Shown: piece after piece, positions 7,902 through 16,701 of the stretch
Layout: every line of letters starts with the position of its first letter
Position numbering within the stretch: the first letter of the stretch is position 1
Assembly: GCF_007988805.1 (NCBI RefSeq)
Contig: NZ_BJUV01000029.1
Location: 1-36,873 of the forward strand
From: Frigoribacterium faeni
Lineage (GTDB): Bacteria > Actinomycetota > Actinomycetes > Actinomycetales > Microbacteriaceae
Direction: 5' to 3'
DNA: 36,873 nucleotides
Notes under the pieces: generated by a model
Databases searched by the model: none
The model's input: only the letters and a program-made list of their open reading frames with translations
Told to the model about the DNA's origin: nothing
Position numbers and translations under genes: made by a program

Positions 7902-8729
7902 GTGATCGTGCTCGCCGCCACCCCCATCGGAAACCTCGGCGACGCCTCGCGCCGCCTGATCGAGACGCTGTCGAACGCCGAGGTGGTCGCCGCGGAGGAC
8001 ACCCGCACCGCGATCCACCTGATGCGCGCCCTCGGCGTCGAGAACCGGCCCCGCCTGATCGCCCTGCACGAGCACAACGAGCGCGAGAAGGCCGCCGAGG
8101 TCGTCGAGCTCGCCCGCGCCGCCGACGTCGTCGTGCTGACCGACGCCGGCATGCCCGCCATCAGCGACCCCGGGTTCCCTCTCGTCGAGGCCGCGGCCGC
8201 CGCCGGCGTCACCGTGACGGCGATCCCCGGACCCTCCGCCGTGCTCACCGCGCTCGCGGTGTCGGGGCTGCCGACCGACCGGTTCAGCTTCGAGGGGTTC
8301 CTACCCCGGAAGCAGGGCGACCGGCTCCGCGTGCTCGGCGCGCTCGCCGACGAGCGCCGCACGATGGTCTTCTTCGAGTCGCCGCACCGGCTGGCCGACT
8401 CGCTCGGCGACCTCGTCACCGCGCTCGGCGAGGGGCGTCGCGCGGTCGTCTGCCGCGAGCTGACCAAGCTGCACGAGGAGGTCCGGCGGGGAACGGCGGC
8501 CGAGCTGGCCGCCTGGGCCGCCGAGGGCGTGCGCGGCGAGATCTGCATCGTGGTCGAGGGTGCGCCCGAGCGGATCGTCGACCTCGCGGCCGGGCTCGCC
8601 CAGGTGCAGTCGCTCGTCGCCGACGGCACCCGCCTCAAGGAGGCCGCGGCCGACGTGGCCGCGGCCACCGGCCTCTCGAAGCGCGACCTGTACCAGGCCG
8701 CCCTCGCCGCGAGGCCGCCCCGCCCGTAG
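7902..8729 (+). CDS. rsmI: 16S rRNA (cytidine(1402)-2'-O)-methyltransferase
   Basis: A 275-residue tetrapyrrole-methylase-fold enzyme that 2'-O-methylates C1402 of 16S rRNA in the decoding centre. Family marks include LAATPIGNLGDAS at the N-terminus, EDTRT, LTDAGMPAISDPG (the conserved PGxP-like SAM region), IPGPSAVLTAL, FEGFLPRK and VFFESPHRL. The C-terminal helical tail ends with GLSKRDLYQAAL. The start is GTG at 7902, directly before the conserved IVLAATPIGNLG, and is supported by the GACAAT hexamer. It is followed by a 205-bp gap containing a strong hairpin, so it probably ends its own transcript. Confidence 0.93.
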   Translation: MIVLAATPIGNLGDASRRLIETLSNAEVVAAEDTRTAIHLMRALGVENRPRLIALHEHNEREKAAEVVELARAADVVVLTDAGMPAISDPGFPLVEAAAAAGVTVTAIPGPSAVLTALAVSGLPTDRFSFEGFLPRKQGDRLRVLGALADERRTMVFFESPHRLADSLGDLVTALGEGRRAVVCRELTKLHEEVRRGTAAELAAWAAEGVRGEICIVVEGAPERIVDLAAGLAQVQSLVADGTRLKEAAADVAAATGLSKRDLYQAALAARPPRP

Positions 8730-8768
8730 CCCGCCCCGGCCCCTCGACGCGCGCGTGGCACCGCGTTC

Positions 8769-8825
8769 CGCGCACCGCACCGCGTGTCGTGCAGCGCACC
8801 GGGACGAGACGCGGTGCGGTGCGCG
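8769..8825. repeat. Long near-perfect hairpin between rsmI and the oxidoreductase gene
   Basis: CGCGCACCGCACCGCGT (8769-8785) is the exact reverse complement of 8809-8825, a 17-bp stem. After one G/G mismatch a further 4 bp pair (8787-8790 with 8804-8807), leaving a 13-nt loop. GCACCGC/GCGGTGC words recur on both sides. There is no T tract. It may be a terminator for rsmI, an mRNA-stabilising structure or a REP-like element. Confidence 0.8.
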
Positions 8826-8934
8826 ATATGCGGTGCAGCGCTCCCGGTTCGGCGTGCCCCGCTCCGTGCGGGGGAGCAAGCTCGAAGGCGACCGCTCCTG
8901 CAGGAGGCGCGGCCGGCAGAGCGAGGAGCACGGC

Positions 8935-9921
8935 ATGAAGGCAGTCCGATTCGAGCAGTACGGCGACGTCGACGAGCTCAAGGTCGAGCAGATCGCCAAG
9001 CCCGAGGCGGGCCCGGGCCAGGTGGTCGTGGCCGTCAAGGCCGCCGGCCTCAACCCCGGCGAGGCCGCGATCCGGGCCGGGCTGCTGCACGACGTCTTCC
9101 CGGCCGCGTTCCCCTCCGGGCAGGGCACGGACTTCGCCGGCATCGTCGACGAGGTCGGCGCGGGCGTCGACGAGTGGTCGGCGGGCGACGAGGTCGTCGG
9201 CTGGGCGACCCGGTCGTCCCACGCCGAGTTCGTCGTCGTGCCGCGCGACCAGCTCGTGGCGAAGCCGGAGAACGTCGTCTGGGAGGTCGCGGGCAGCATC
9301 AGCGTGACCGGTCCCACGGCCTACGCCGCGCTGCGCGCCGTCCAGGCCACCGAGGGCGACACGATCGTCGTGTCGGCGGCCGCCGGCGGCGTCGGCGTCA
9401 TGGCCTCGCAGCTCGCGATCCTCGGCGGTCTCACGGTGATCGGCACCGCCAGCGAGCGCAACCACGACTTCCTGCGCAGTCTCGGAGTCATCCCGGTCGA
9501 GTACGGCGAGGGCGTGGTCGACCGCATCCGCGAGGCGGCGCCGCAGGGCGTCGACGCGTACATCGACTGCTACGGCCACGGCAACGTCGAGTACGCCCTC
9601 GAGCTGGGCGTGGCACCGCAGCGCATCGACACGATCATCGACTTCGCCGCCGTCGAGCGGCACGGCGTCAAGGGCGAGGGCAGCGCGCAGGCGACGACGC
9701 CCGCCGTGCTCGCCGAGCTGCTCGGCCTGATCGCCGAGGCCAAGATCGTCGTGCCGATCGACGGCGTCTTCCCCCTCGACCGCGTCACGGACGCCTACCG
9801 CGACCTCGAGGACGGGCACGCCCGCGGCAAGTACGTGCTGGGCATGGACGTCGTCGAGTACCCGGGCGAACGCGAGGGCGACCGCGCCGGCAGCGACGAG
9901 CGGTCCGACCAGGCGACCTGA
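8935..9921 (+). CDS. NADP-dependent quinone oxidoreductase-like (MDR family) protein
   Basis: A 328-residue zinc-independent medium-chain dehydrogenase/reductase. MKAVRFEQYGDVDELKV is the typical N-terminus. NPGEAAIRAG and GTDFAGIVDEVG belong to the catalytic GroES-like domain, and SAAAGGVGVMASQLA is the Rossmann nucleotide-binding motif. The final part follows the VVPIDGVFPLDRVTDAYRDL pattern of quinone oxidoreductases. The structural-zinc Cys residues of alcohol dehydrogenases are absent. It is probably cytoplasmic; the substrate is unknown. The start is the ATG after a GAGGAG Shine-Dalgarno sequence (8923-8928). It is flanked by the 8769-8825 hairpin upstream and by an inverted repeat pair downstream, so it looks monocistronic. 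The last 15 residues (EREGDRAGSDERSDQAT) are a low-complexity tail. Confidence 0.82.
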   Translation: MKAVRFEQYGDVDELKVEQIAKPEAGPGQVVVAVKAAGLNPGEAAIRAGLLHDVFPAAFPSGQGTDFAGIVDEVGAGVDEWSAGDEVVGWATRSSHAEFVVVPRDQLVAKPENVVWEVAGSISVTGPTAYAALRAVQATEGDTIVVSAAAGGVGVMASQLAILGGLTVIGTASERNHDFLRSLGVIPVEYGEGVVDRIREAAPQGVDAYIDCYGHGNVEYALELGVAPQRIDTIIDFAAVERHGVKGEGSAQATTPAVLAELLGLIAEAKIVVPIDGVFPLDRVTDAYRDLEDGHARGKYVLGMDVVEYPGEREGDRAGSDERSDQAT

Positions 9922-9931
9922 GCGCTCGCGA

Positions 9932-9985
9932 CGACCCGCGCCTCCTGCCGGCTCCGATCCGCGAGAGCCGAGGAGGCGCGGGTCG
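9932..9985. repeat. Inverted pair of the CCGCGCCTCCT repeat, 15-bp arms
   Basis: CGACCCGCGCCTCCT (9932-9946) and AGGAGGCGCGGGTCG (9971-9985) are perfect reverse complements. CGGCT (9949-9953) can pair with AGCCG (9966-9970) inside the loop. It is placed 10 nt after the oxidoreductase stop and 24 nt before the metG promoter hexamer. This is the best copy of the repeat family and could act as a terminator. Confidence 0.85.
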
Positions 9986-10009
9986 CGTCACGGCGTCGGT
10001 GCCCGCACC

Positions 10010-10015
10010 TAAGAT
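10010..10015 (+). promoter_or_regulatory. Leaderless-type -10 (TAAGAT) for metG
   Basis: TAAGAT ends 7 nt before the ATG at 10023, with no Shine-Dalgarno sequence. Confidence 0.5.
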
Positions 10016-10022
10016 GGTCCCC

Positions 10023-11591
10023 ATGCCCGCCGGCGACTCCTTCTTCATCGCAACGCCCATCTTCTACGTCAACGACGTGCCGCACATCGGTCACGCGTAC
10101 ACCGAGGTCGCAGCCGACGTGCTCGCCCGGTGGCACCGTCAGCGCGGCGACGACGCCTGGCTGCTGACCGGCACCGACGAGCACGGCCAGAAGATCCTCC
10201 GCACCGCGACGAGCAACGGCGTGACCCCTCAGGAGTGGGCCGACAAGCTCGTCACCGAGGCCTGGAAACCCCTCCTCGAGACCGTCGACATCCGCAACGA
10301 CGACTTCATCCGCACGACCGACGCCCGTCACGAGAAGGGCGTGCAGACCTTCCTCCAGAAGCTCTACGACGACGGCTTCATCTACCAGGGCGAGTTCGAG
10401 GGCTTCTACTGCGTCGGCTGCGAGGAGTACAAGCAGCCGGGCGACCTGGTCGACGGCACGGGTCCGTTCGAGGGGCAGCAGGTCTGCGCCATCCACTCCA
10501 AGCCGGTCGAGCTGCTCCAGGAGAGCAACTACTTCTTCCGCATGAGCGACTTCGAGCAGCGTCTGCTCGATCTGTACGAGCAGCAGCCCGACTTCGTGCA
10601 GCCCGAGACCGTCCGCAACGAGATCGTGCAGTTCGTCAGGTCCGGCCTCCGCGACCTCTCGATCTCGCGGCAGAGCTTCGACTGGGGCGTCAAGGTCCCG
10701 TGGGACGAGAAGCACGTCGTCTACGTCTGGTTCGACGCGCTGCTCAACTACATCACCGCCATCGGCTACGGCGTCGACGACGACGAGTTCGCGCGTCGCT
10801 GGCCCGCCGTGCAGCTGGTCGGCAAGGACATCGCCCGCTTCCACGCGGTCATCTGGCCCGCGATGCTCATGGCCGCAGGCCTTCCGGTGCCCAAGAACGT
10901 CTTCGGGCACGGCTGGCTGCTCGTCGGCGGCGAGAAGATGTCGAAGTCGAAGCTGACCGGCATCGCGCCGCAGCAGATCACCGACGTCTTCGGCTCCGAC
11001 GCGTTCCGCTACTACTTCATGCGCGCGATCACCTTCGGCCAGGACGGCAACTTCAGCTGGGAGGACATCTCGGCGCGCTACCAGGCCGAGCTGGCGAACG
11101 GCTTCGGCAACCTCGCCTCGCGCGTCATCGCGATGATCACCCGGTACTTCGACGGCACGGTCCCGGTCGCGGGCGAGCTCGCCGACGCCGACCTGGCGAT
11201 CCGCGAGACGGAGCTGCGCGTCACGGCCGCGGCCGACGCGGCGATCGACCGCTTCGCCATCAACGAGGCCCTGTCGAGCATCTGGGAGCTCGTCGACGCC
11301 CTCAACGGCTACATCACCGAACAGGAGCCGTGGGCTCTCGCCAAAGACGAGGCGAAGCGCGAGCGCCTCGCCACCGTCCTGGCCACGGCCCTCCGCGGCC
11401 TCGGCACGTTGACCGTGCTGCTCTCGCCGTTCATCCCGACGGCGACCACCACGCTCTGGGCCTCGATCGGGCAGGGCGAGCTGACCAGCCAGCCCGTCGA
11501 CCGCGCCGCCGAGTGGTCGAGCGCGCCGTCCGTCGTGCCGCTGGCCGCCGGGCTGTTCCCGAGGATCGAGCAGCCGGAGCCCGCCGCGTGA
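10023..11591 (+). CDS. metG: Methionyl-tRNA synthetase
   Basis: A 522-residue class I aminoacyl-tRNA synthetase that charges tRNA-Met. HIGH is at residues 21-24 and KMSKS at 305-309. The connective domain carries CVGC and a CAIH pair, matching the three-Cys/one-His zinc site known from the Thermus-type short MetRS. The C-terminal anticodon-binding helical domain (NEALSSIWELVDALNGYI) is present, and the optional EMAP-like dimerisation domain of E. coli MetRS is absent, as is usual for actinobacteria. It is the first gene of metG-tatD-rsmA; tatD starts at a GTG overlapping the metG TGA by 4 nt. Confidence 0.96.
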   Translation: MPAGDSFFIATPIFYVNDVPHIGHAYTEVAADVLARWHRQRGDDAWLLTGTDEHGQKILRTATSNGVTPQEWADKLVTEAWKPLLETVDIRNDDFIRTTDARHEKGVQTFLQKLYDDGFIYQGEFEGFYCVGCEEYKQPGDLVDGTGPFEGQQVCAIHSKPVELLQESNYFFRMSDFEQRLLDLYEQQPDFVQPETVRNEIVQFVRSGLRDLSISRQSFDWGVKVPWDEKHVVYVWFDALLNYITAIGYGVDDDEFARRWPAVQLVGKDIARFHAVIWPAMLMAAGLPVPKNVFGHGWLLVGGEKMSKSKLTGIAPQQITDVFGSDAFRYYFMRAITFGQDGNFSWEDISARYQAELANGFGNLASRVIAMITRYFDGTVPVAGELADADLAIRETELRVTAAADAAIDRFAINEALSSIWELVDALNGYITEQEPWALAKDEAKRERLATVLATALRGLGTLTVLLSPFIPTATTTLWASIGQGELTSQPVDRAAEWSSAPSVVPLAAGLFPRIEQPEPAA

Positions 11592-12529
11592 CCGACGCCA
11601 CCCCCGCGCATGTCCGGCACCGCGCCTCCACCGAGTCCGGCGGCAAGAAGCGCGACCTCAGCTATCCCGCGCCGCCGAACCCGCTCGTGGTGCCGGTCTA
11701 CGACAACCACACCCACCTCGAGATCGCCGACGGCGTCGGCGATCCCGGAGCCGACGGCGGCCCGCTCGACTATCGCGAGCACCTCGACCGCGCCTCCGCC
11801 GTCGGCATCCGGGGCGTCGTCCAGGTCGGCACCGATCTCGAGACCTCGCGCTGGTCCGCCGAGATCGCGGCACGCGAACCGCGCGTGCTCGCGGCCGTCG
11901 CCCTGCACCCCAACGAGGCGCCGAGGCTCGCCGCCGAGGGCGCTCTCGACGCGGCCCTCGCCGAGATCGACGAACTCGCCGCACGGCCGCGGGTCCGCGC
12001 CGTGGGCGAGACCGGGCTCGACTTCTTCCGCACCGGTCCCGAGGGGCGCGACGCCCAGCTCGAGTCCTTCCGCGCGCACATCGAGATCGCCAAGCGTCAC
12101 GACCTCGCCCTTCAGATCCACGACCGCGACGCCCATGACGACGTCGTCGACCTCCTGCTCGAGGTCGGCGCACCCGAGCGCACGGTGTTCCACTGCTTCA
12201 GCGGCGGACCCGAGCTGGCCGGCATCCTCGCCGAGAACGGCTGGTACGCGTCGTTCTCCGGCACGGTGACGTTCTCGAACGCCCAGCCCCTCCGCGACGC
12301 GCTCGTCCAGCTGCCGCGCCACCTCCTGCTGGTCGAGACCGACGCGCCCTATCTGACCCCGGTGCCCTACCGCGGTCGCCCGAACGCGCCCTATCTCGTG
12401 CCGTTCACGCTGCGCTCGATGGCCGAGACCATCGGCACCGACGTCTCGATGCTGGCCGCCCAGATCTCGTCGAACACCGAGCTGGTCTACGGCACCTGGG
12501 ACTCCGAACCCGTCACGGTCGACGCCTGA
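11588..12529 (+). CDS. tatD: TatD-family metal-dependent hydrolase
   Basis: A 313-residue TIM-barrel metal-dependent hydrolase; characterised relatives have DNase activity. Metal ligands are visible in DNHTHLE (HxH), GETGLDFF (Glu), QIHDRDAHDD (His), FHCFSGG (His) and VETDAPYL (Asp). RGRPNAPYLV is the conserved C-terminal block. The first 35 residues, rich in Ser/Arg/Lys, precede the usual start of the family. They include an in-frame GCGCCTCC motif, and could be an extension or a mis-set start. The GTG at 11588 overlaps the metG stop (GTGA). The gene overlaps rsmA by 1 nt (TGATG), so the three genes are one operon. The resuscitation factor gene rpfB that sits between tatD and rsmA in mycobacteria is missing here. 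Confidence 0.9.
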   Translation: MTDATPAHVRHRASTESGGKKRDLSYPAPPNPLVVPVYDNHTHLEIADGVGDPGADGGPLDYREHLDRASAVGIRGVVQVGTDLETSRWSAEIAAREPRVLAAVALHPNEAPRLAAEGALDAALAEIDELAARPRVRAVGETGLDFFRTGPEGRDAQLESFRAHIEIAKRHDLALQIHDRDAHDDVVDLLLEVGAPERTVFHCFSGGPELAGILAENGWYASFSGTVTFSNAQPLRDALVQLPRHLLLVETDAPYLTPVPYRGRPNAPYLVPFTLRSMAETIGTDVSMLAAQISSNTELVYGTWDSEPVTVDA

Positions 12530-13407
12530 TGGCGCGCTCGACGCTTCTGGGCCCGGCGGAGATCCGCGATCTCGCGGAGATGCTCGGCATCCAGCCGACC
12601 AAGAAGCTCGGCCAGAACTTCGTGCACGACGCCAACACCGTGCGGCGGATCGTCGCCGCGTCGGGGGTGTCGGCGGGCACCGCCGTCGTCGAGATCGGGC
12701 CGGGCCTCGGCTCGTTGACCCTGGGGCTGCTCGAGGCGGGGAGCTCCGTCGTCGCCGTCGAGATCGACAAGCGGCTCGCCGCGCAGCTGCCCGAGACCGT
12801 CGCGCTGCTGCAGCCGGCCGCCGAGCTCACGGTCGTCGTCGACGACGCCATGCGGGTCACGTCGCTGCCCTCGGCGCCGACGCACCTCGTCGCGAACCTG
12901 CCCTACAACATCAGCGTTCCCGTGCTGCTGCACTTCCTCGAGCACTTCGACAGCCTGCAGCACGGCCTCGTCATGGTGCAGGCCGAGGTGGGCCTGCGGC
13001 TCGCGGCCGCGCCGGGCTCGAAGGTCTACGGCTCACCCAGCATCAAGGCCGCCTGGTACGGCGAGTTCCGTGCCGCCGGGCAGGTCAGCCGCCAGGTGTT
13101 CTGGCCCGTGCCGAACGTCGACAGCATCCTCGTCGCGTTCGATCGCCGTGAGGCCCGGGGCACCGAGCGCGAGCGCCTCGCGGTCTTCGCGCTGATCGAC
13201 GCCGCGTTCCAGCAGCGCCGCAAGATGATGCGGCAGTCGCTGTCGTCGCTCTACGGCTCGTCGGCCGCGGCGTCCGAGATCCTCGAGCGCGCCGGCGTCG
13301 CTCCGACCGAGCGGGGCGAGCAGCTCACCGTCGACGACTTCCTGGCGATCGCCCGCTCCAGTGACCTCGACGCCCTCGCGGGGGCGTCGGTGCCCGAGGC
13401 GGACTGA
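12529..13407 (+). CDS. rsmA: 16S rRNA (adenine(1518)-N6/adenine(1519)-N6)-dimethyltransferase
   Basis: A 292-residue KsgA/Dim1-family enzyme that dimethylates two adjacent adenosines in helix 45 of 16S r[15 protein letters not shown] is the N-terminal signature. [17 protein letters not shown] is SAM motif I, DDAMRV holds the acidic SAM contact, and [18 protein letters not shown] is the catalytic NLPY block. [14 protein letters not shown] and RRKMMRQSL follow in the C-terminal domain. The start codon overlaps the tatD stop by 1 nt. The next reading frame, which is amber-interrupted, begins 3 nt after its stop. Confidence 0.95.
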   Translation: MARSTLLGPAEIRDLAEMLGIQPTKKLGQNFVHDANTVRRIVAASGVSAGTAVVEIGPGLGSLTLGLLEAGSSVVAVEIDKRLAAQLPETVALLQPAAELTVVVDDAMRVTSLPSAPTHLVANLPYNISVPVLLHFLEHFDSLQHGLVMVQAEVGLRLAAAPGSKVYGSPSIKAAWYGEFRAAGQVSRQVFWPVPNVDSILVAFDRREARGTERERLAVFALIDAAFQQRRKMMRQSLSSLYGSSAAASEILERAGVAPTERGEQLTVDDFLAIARSSDLDALAGASVPEAD

Positions 13408-13410
13408 CCC

Positions 13411-14007
13411 GTGCCCGGTCGCCGGCGACGTCCGTCGGACGGCACGTCGTCCGATCGGCCCCCGGAGCGGTCCGCCGCCCCGCAGCGGATCAGCGACGCG
13501 CGACTGGGCTCGGGCACGGGCCGGAGCGCGCTCGAGTGGTTCGCGATCCTCGACGGGGTCTCGGCGACGCGACTGTCGCACGAGCAGATCGCGCGCCTCC
13601 TCGTCGACCGGTTCGAGGTCGCCTCGTGGTGGGCCCAGGGCATCACCGTCCGCTACGAGTAGGAACGCGGCATGCCCCTGCCCGGGCAGCAGGCCGACGG
13701 CTCGTTCGCGGTGTCCGTCGACCGCAGTCTGCGCGGCGGGCCCCTCGACCTGCTCGACCTCGTCGTCGATCGGCTGACCGGCTACACCGGGGGAGCGCCG
13801 ACGGCGACGAGCCGTTCCGCGACCCGCCCGACGGCCGAATGGGGGCTGTCGAACGGCGACACCCTGGTGGTGCGGGTCGTCCCCGCGTCCGACGGCAAGT
13901 GCTCCGTCACCCTCACCCAGGGCCACCTGCGCCTCCCCGAGCGGGTGCAGCCGGTCCGAGAGGCCCTGACGCGGGCCGTCGAGGTCATGGGGGATCGCCA
14001 GAACTGA
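13411..14007 (+). pseudogene. DUF4287/SRPBCC-type protein gene interrupted by an in-frame amber codon
   Basis: A single open frame from GTG 13411 to TGA 14007 (198 codons) is cut by TAG at 13660-13662. The first part ([40 protein letters not shown]) and the part after TAG ([19 protein letters not shown]) are in the same frame. Together they read through the join as the DUF4287 pattern I know from actinobacterial proteins, where a Gln often follows the YE. A single C-to-T change (CAG to TAG) would explain the break. TAG is used as a normal stop by other genes here (ispE, ABC-F). Without repair the products would be 83 and at most 111 residues. No Shine-Dalgarno sequence is obvious before either part. 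Alternatives are a sequencing error or readthrough. It sits between rsmA and ispE. Confidence 0.7.
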
Positions 14008-14008
14008 C

Positions 14009-14014
14009 TAGGTT
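14009..14014 (+). promoter_or_regulatory. Leaderless-type -10 (TAGGTT) for ispE
   Basis: TAGGTT ends 7 nt before the ATG at 14022. The intervening GGGGGGT is not a typical Shine-Dalgarno at this distance. Confidence 0.4.
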
Positions 14015-14021
14015 GGGGGGT

Positions 14022-14960
14022 ATGACCTCCGTGGCCAACCCGACCGTGGTCCACACCCGTGCGCCCGGCAAGATCAACGTCTACCTTGCCGTCGGCGACC
14101 TGCAGGACGACGGGTACCACGAGCTCGCGACCGCCTACCAGGCCGTCTCCCTCTACGAGGACGTCCGGGCCCGGCACGCCGACGACTTCTCGGTGCACGT
14201 CACCGGGGGCGCCGCCGTCGACGTGTCCGGCGTGCCGACCGACGCGAGCAACCTCGCGATCCGCGCCGCGCGCCTCCTCGCCACCACCACCGGCTACCGC
14301 GGCGGCGTCCAGCTGCGCATCGACAAGAACGTCCCCGTCGCGGGCGGCATGGGCGGCGGCTCGGCGGACGCGGCCGCGACCCTGCTGGCCTGCGACGCCC
14401 TCTGGGGCACGGGGCTCGGCCGCGACGACCTCCTGCACCTCGCCGCCGAACTGGGTGCCGACGTGCCGTTCGCCTTCGCCGGCGGCACCGCCATCGGCAC
14501 CGGCAGGGGCGACGAGCTCAGTCCCGCCCTGGCCAAGGGCACCTTCCAGTGGGTGCTCGCCCTCGCCGACTTCGGCCTGTCGACGCCGACGGTCTACCGC
14601 GAGCTCGACGAGCACCGCCGACGGCATTCGGGCGACATCTCGCCGGTCCGTCAGCCCGTGGTCGACACGGGGGTGCTCCAGGCGCTGCGCGCGGGTGACC
14701 CGGGCATGCTGGCCGACTCCATGCACAACGACCTCCAGGCGCCGGCCCTGCACCTCGAGCCGGGTCTCGCCCGCGTGCTCGAGATCGGCGAGAGCAACGG
14801 CGCCCTCGCCGGACTCGTCTCGGGCTCGGGTCCCACCGTCGCGTTCCTGGCACCCGACCTCGACGGCGCCCTCGAACTGCAGATAGCCCTGAGCGCGGCG
14901 CGGCTCTCGGTCGTCCGGGCCACGGGGCCGGTGCACGGCGCCCGCGTCATCTCCGACTAG
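14022..14960 (+). CDS. ispE: 4-diphosphocytidyl-2-C-methyl-D-erythritol kinase
   Basis: A 312-residue GHMP kinase of the MEP pathway to isopentenyl diphosphate. [22 protein letters not shown] is the N-terminal substrate-binding signature and [17 protein letters not shown] is the glycine-rich ATP loop. [19 protein letters not shown] and [11 protein letters not shown] complete the GHMP motifs. It is usual in actinobacteria to find ispE after rsmA, followed directly by an ABC-F gene. Here the ABC-F gene lies about 14.6 kb further on, across the Moco block. The start is the ATG directly before the conserved region. Confidence 0.94.
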   Translation: MTSVANPTVVHTRAPGKINVYLAVGDLQDDGYHELATAYQAVSLYEDVRARHADDFSVHVTGGAAVDVSGVPTDASNLAIRAARLLATTTGYRGGVQLRIDKNVPVAGGMGGGSADAAATLLACDALWGTGLGRDDLLHLAAELGADVPFAFAGGTAIGTGRGDELSPALAKGTFQWVLALADFGLSTPTVYRELDEHRRRHSGDISPVRQPVVDTGVLQALRAGDPGMLADSMHNDLQAPALHLEPGLARVLEIGESNGALAGLVSGSGPTVAFLAPDLDGALELQIALSAARLSVVRATGPVHGARVISD

Positions 14961-15006
14961 AGGCCGCCCGGAGCGGATCGGACGGCCGACACAGTCGGCG
15001 TCGGCG

Positions 15007-16701
15007 TCAGCGCACGTAGCGCAGCACGTTCGTGCGGGTCAGGTTCCACTCGTCGTCGAGGCGGAACCCCTTCGAGGCGAGCTGCTCGGTCACCCGCGGC
15101 CGCCAGTCCTGCCGGTCGCTCGTGACGAGCCAGACGACGTCGAGGCCGTCGGTGCGGTCGAGCACGTCGCCGAGCGGGTGCTGGACCTCCCACAGGCCGT
15201 CGGTCTCGGCCCCGGGCGTCTCGAGCGTGAAGTCGGACATGCCCTCGAACGCGGCCGGGTAGGTGTCCTGGATGATGCGCGAGGTGGCCTTGGGGTGGCG
15301 GCGGACCGGTCCGAAGACGACGCCCTCCTCGGTGCCGGCCGGCTCGTCGGCGCGTTCGCGGGCGATCAGCGCGGCGACCTGGTTCCAGGCCGACGAGTCC
15401 TTCGCCTCGGGCTGCCGCTGGGAGACGTAGGTCGGCGCCGTCAGCAGCAGGGCGACGACCACGACGGCGGCCACGACGCGCCGCCAACGGATCGCGGCGA
15501 CGGCCACGGCCATCGTCATCGCGATGGCCGGGGTCCCGAAGGTGAGGTACCGGGGGGAGTACAGCGGGCTGACGACGAGCGACACGACGACGAGCCCCAC
15601 GGTCGGCACGATCATCCACGGCAGCACGACCTCGGCGAAGCCGCGCGCCGCGGGCACGAGGCGCAGCGAGAGCACCACGATGCTCGCGCCCGCGCAGAGC
15701 AGGGCGAAGATCGCGAAGCTCTCGTTCTGGTAGAACCACTGCGTCACGAGCACCGAGCGGACGGTGCCGAACGTCGGTCGCTCGATCCAGCTGATCTGCG
15801 AGTTCTGCGAGGCGATGAACCAGGCCAGCGGGAGGCTGGCCAGCCCCGCGACGGCGGCGCCGACGAACCAGCCCAGCAGGGCGCGACGCGACGACCGCAC
15901 GCTCAGACGCGCGCCGGCGGCGGGCACGACCGCGACGGAGCCGGTGCGGGCCCACTCGTCCACCCGGGCCCGCTCGAGGCGCTGGTCGTGCCGGTCGCGC
16001 AGCACCCGCACCAGCATGGTGACGGCGTGCCCGACGACCAGCAGAGCCAGGTACAGGAAGAACGCGGCCGAGACGACGGCCAGCACGCCGTAGGCGACCC
16101 ACCAGCCGACCACGGAGCGGTGGGTGCGGTCGGCGCCGGACTCGGACGTCCGTCGGGCGGCGACGACGAGCACGAGCGTGAGCGCGACCGCGAGCATCGC
16201 CGAGAGGGCGTACGAGCGTCCCTCGCCGCCCATCCAGGTGACCCGCGGCAGCAGCACGAACAGGAGCCCCGCGACGATCGAGGTGCGTCGATCGACCAGG
16301 ATGCGCGTGAGGGCCACCGTGAGCCCGGCGGCGACCCCGGTGACGAGCGCGCTCGGCACGCGCAGCGAGACGGGCGAGTACGGGAACACGTCGAACCAGA
16401 GGTGCATCGCGGCGTAGTAGGCGGCGTGCACGAGGTCGACGGTCTGGATCATGGCCCAGAGCTGGCTCCACGAGCGCGTGGCGGACACGACGGTCGCCGC
16501 CTCGTCGTACCAGACGGAGGGCACCCAGAGGAACGCGCCCGAGACGAGCGCCCCGAGGAGTCCGATCAGGACGGCGTCGGCGTGCCGGCGGCCGAGCAGG
16601 CGACGGAGCGGTCCGCCGTCCGACGACGGTCGGGCCGGGTCGGGAGGCGCGGTTACAGTGGACGACGCGTCACCCGCACGCGGTCTCAGGAGGTCTGCCA
16701 T
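15007..16701 (-). CDS. Polytopic GT39-like mannosyltransferase
   Basis: A 564-residue membrane protein with roughly ten hydrophobic segments. After the first (LIGLLGALVSGAFLWV) comes VWYDEAATV, an Asp-Glu motif in the first external loop typical of GT-C glycosyltransferases. YAAMHLW and MGGEGRSYALSAML are also family-like. The C-terminal 130 residues form a soluble external domain. It probably transfers a sugar from a polyprenyl-phosphate donor outside the membrane; donor and acceptor are unknown. The first ATG (16701) overlaps the ATG of the divergent MoeB-rhodanese gene, which may mean that the real start is internal, though no good alternative with a promoter hexamer is seen. It converges with ispE. 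The N-terminus contains an in-frame GCGCCTCC motif (about 16643-16653). Confidence 0.78.
   Translation of the reverse strand: MADLLRPRAGDASSTVTAPPDPARPSSDGGPLRRLLGRRHADAVLIGLLGALVSGAFLWVPSVWYDEAATVVSATRSWSQLWAMIQTVDLVHAAYYAAMHLWFDVFPYSPVSLRVPSALVTGVAAGLTVALTRILVDRRTSIVAGLLFVLLPRVTWMGGEGRSYALSAMLAVALTLVLVVAARRTSESGADRTHRSVVGWWVAYGVLAVVSAAFFLYLALLVVGHAVTMLVRVLRDRHDQRLERARVDEWARTGSVAVVPAAGARLSVRSSRRALLGWFVGAAVAGLASLPLAWFIASQNSQISWIERPTFGTVRSVLVTQWFYQNESFAIFALLCAGASIVVLSLRLVPAARGFAEVVLPWMIVPTVGLVVVSLVVSPLYSPRYLTFGTPAIAMTMAVAVAAIRWRRVVAAVVVVALLLTAPTYVSQRQPEAKDSSAWNQVAALIARERADEPAGTEEGVVFGPVRRHPKATSRIIQDTYPAAFEGMSDFTLETPGAETDGLWEVQHPLGDVLDRTDGLDVVWLVTSDRQDWRPRVTEQLASKGFRLDDEWNLTRTNVLRYVR
16654..16659 (+). 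promoter_or_regulatory. -10 hexamer (TACAGT) of the MoeB-rhodanese gene
   Basis: TACAGT lies 40 nt before the ATG at 16700, inside the 5' coding part of the divergent glycosyltransferase gene. No clear -35 was recognised. Confidence 0.4.
16688..16693 (+). promoter_or_regulatory. Perfect Shine-Dalgarno (AGGAGG) for the MoeB-rhodanese gene
   Basis: AGGAGG ends 6 nt before the ATG at 16700 and fixes this start. It overlaps the 5' end of the minus-strand glycosyltransferase reading frame. Confidence 0.7.

Noticed and set aside
6167-8938. 923-codon plus-strand frame opposite the PMT gene
   Set aside because: It is antisense to PMT and then out of frame with rsmI. Its Asp/Arg/Gly/His-rich composition and lack of motifs mark it as a shadow.
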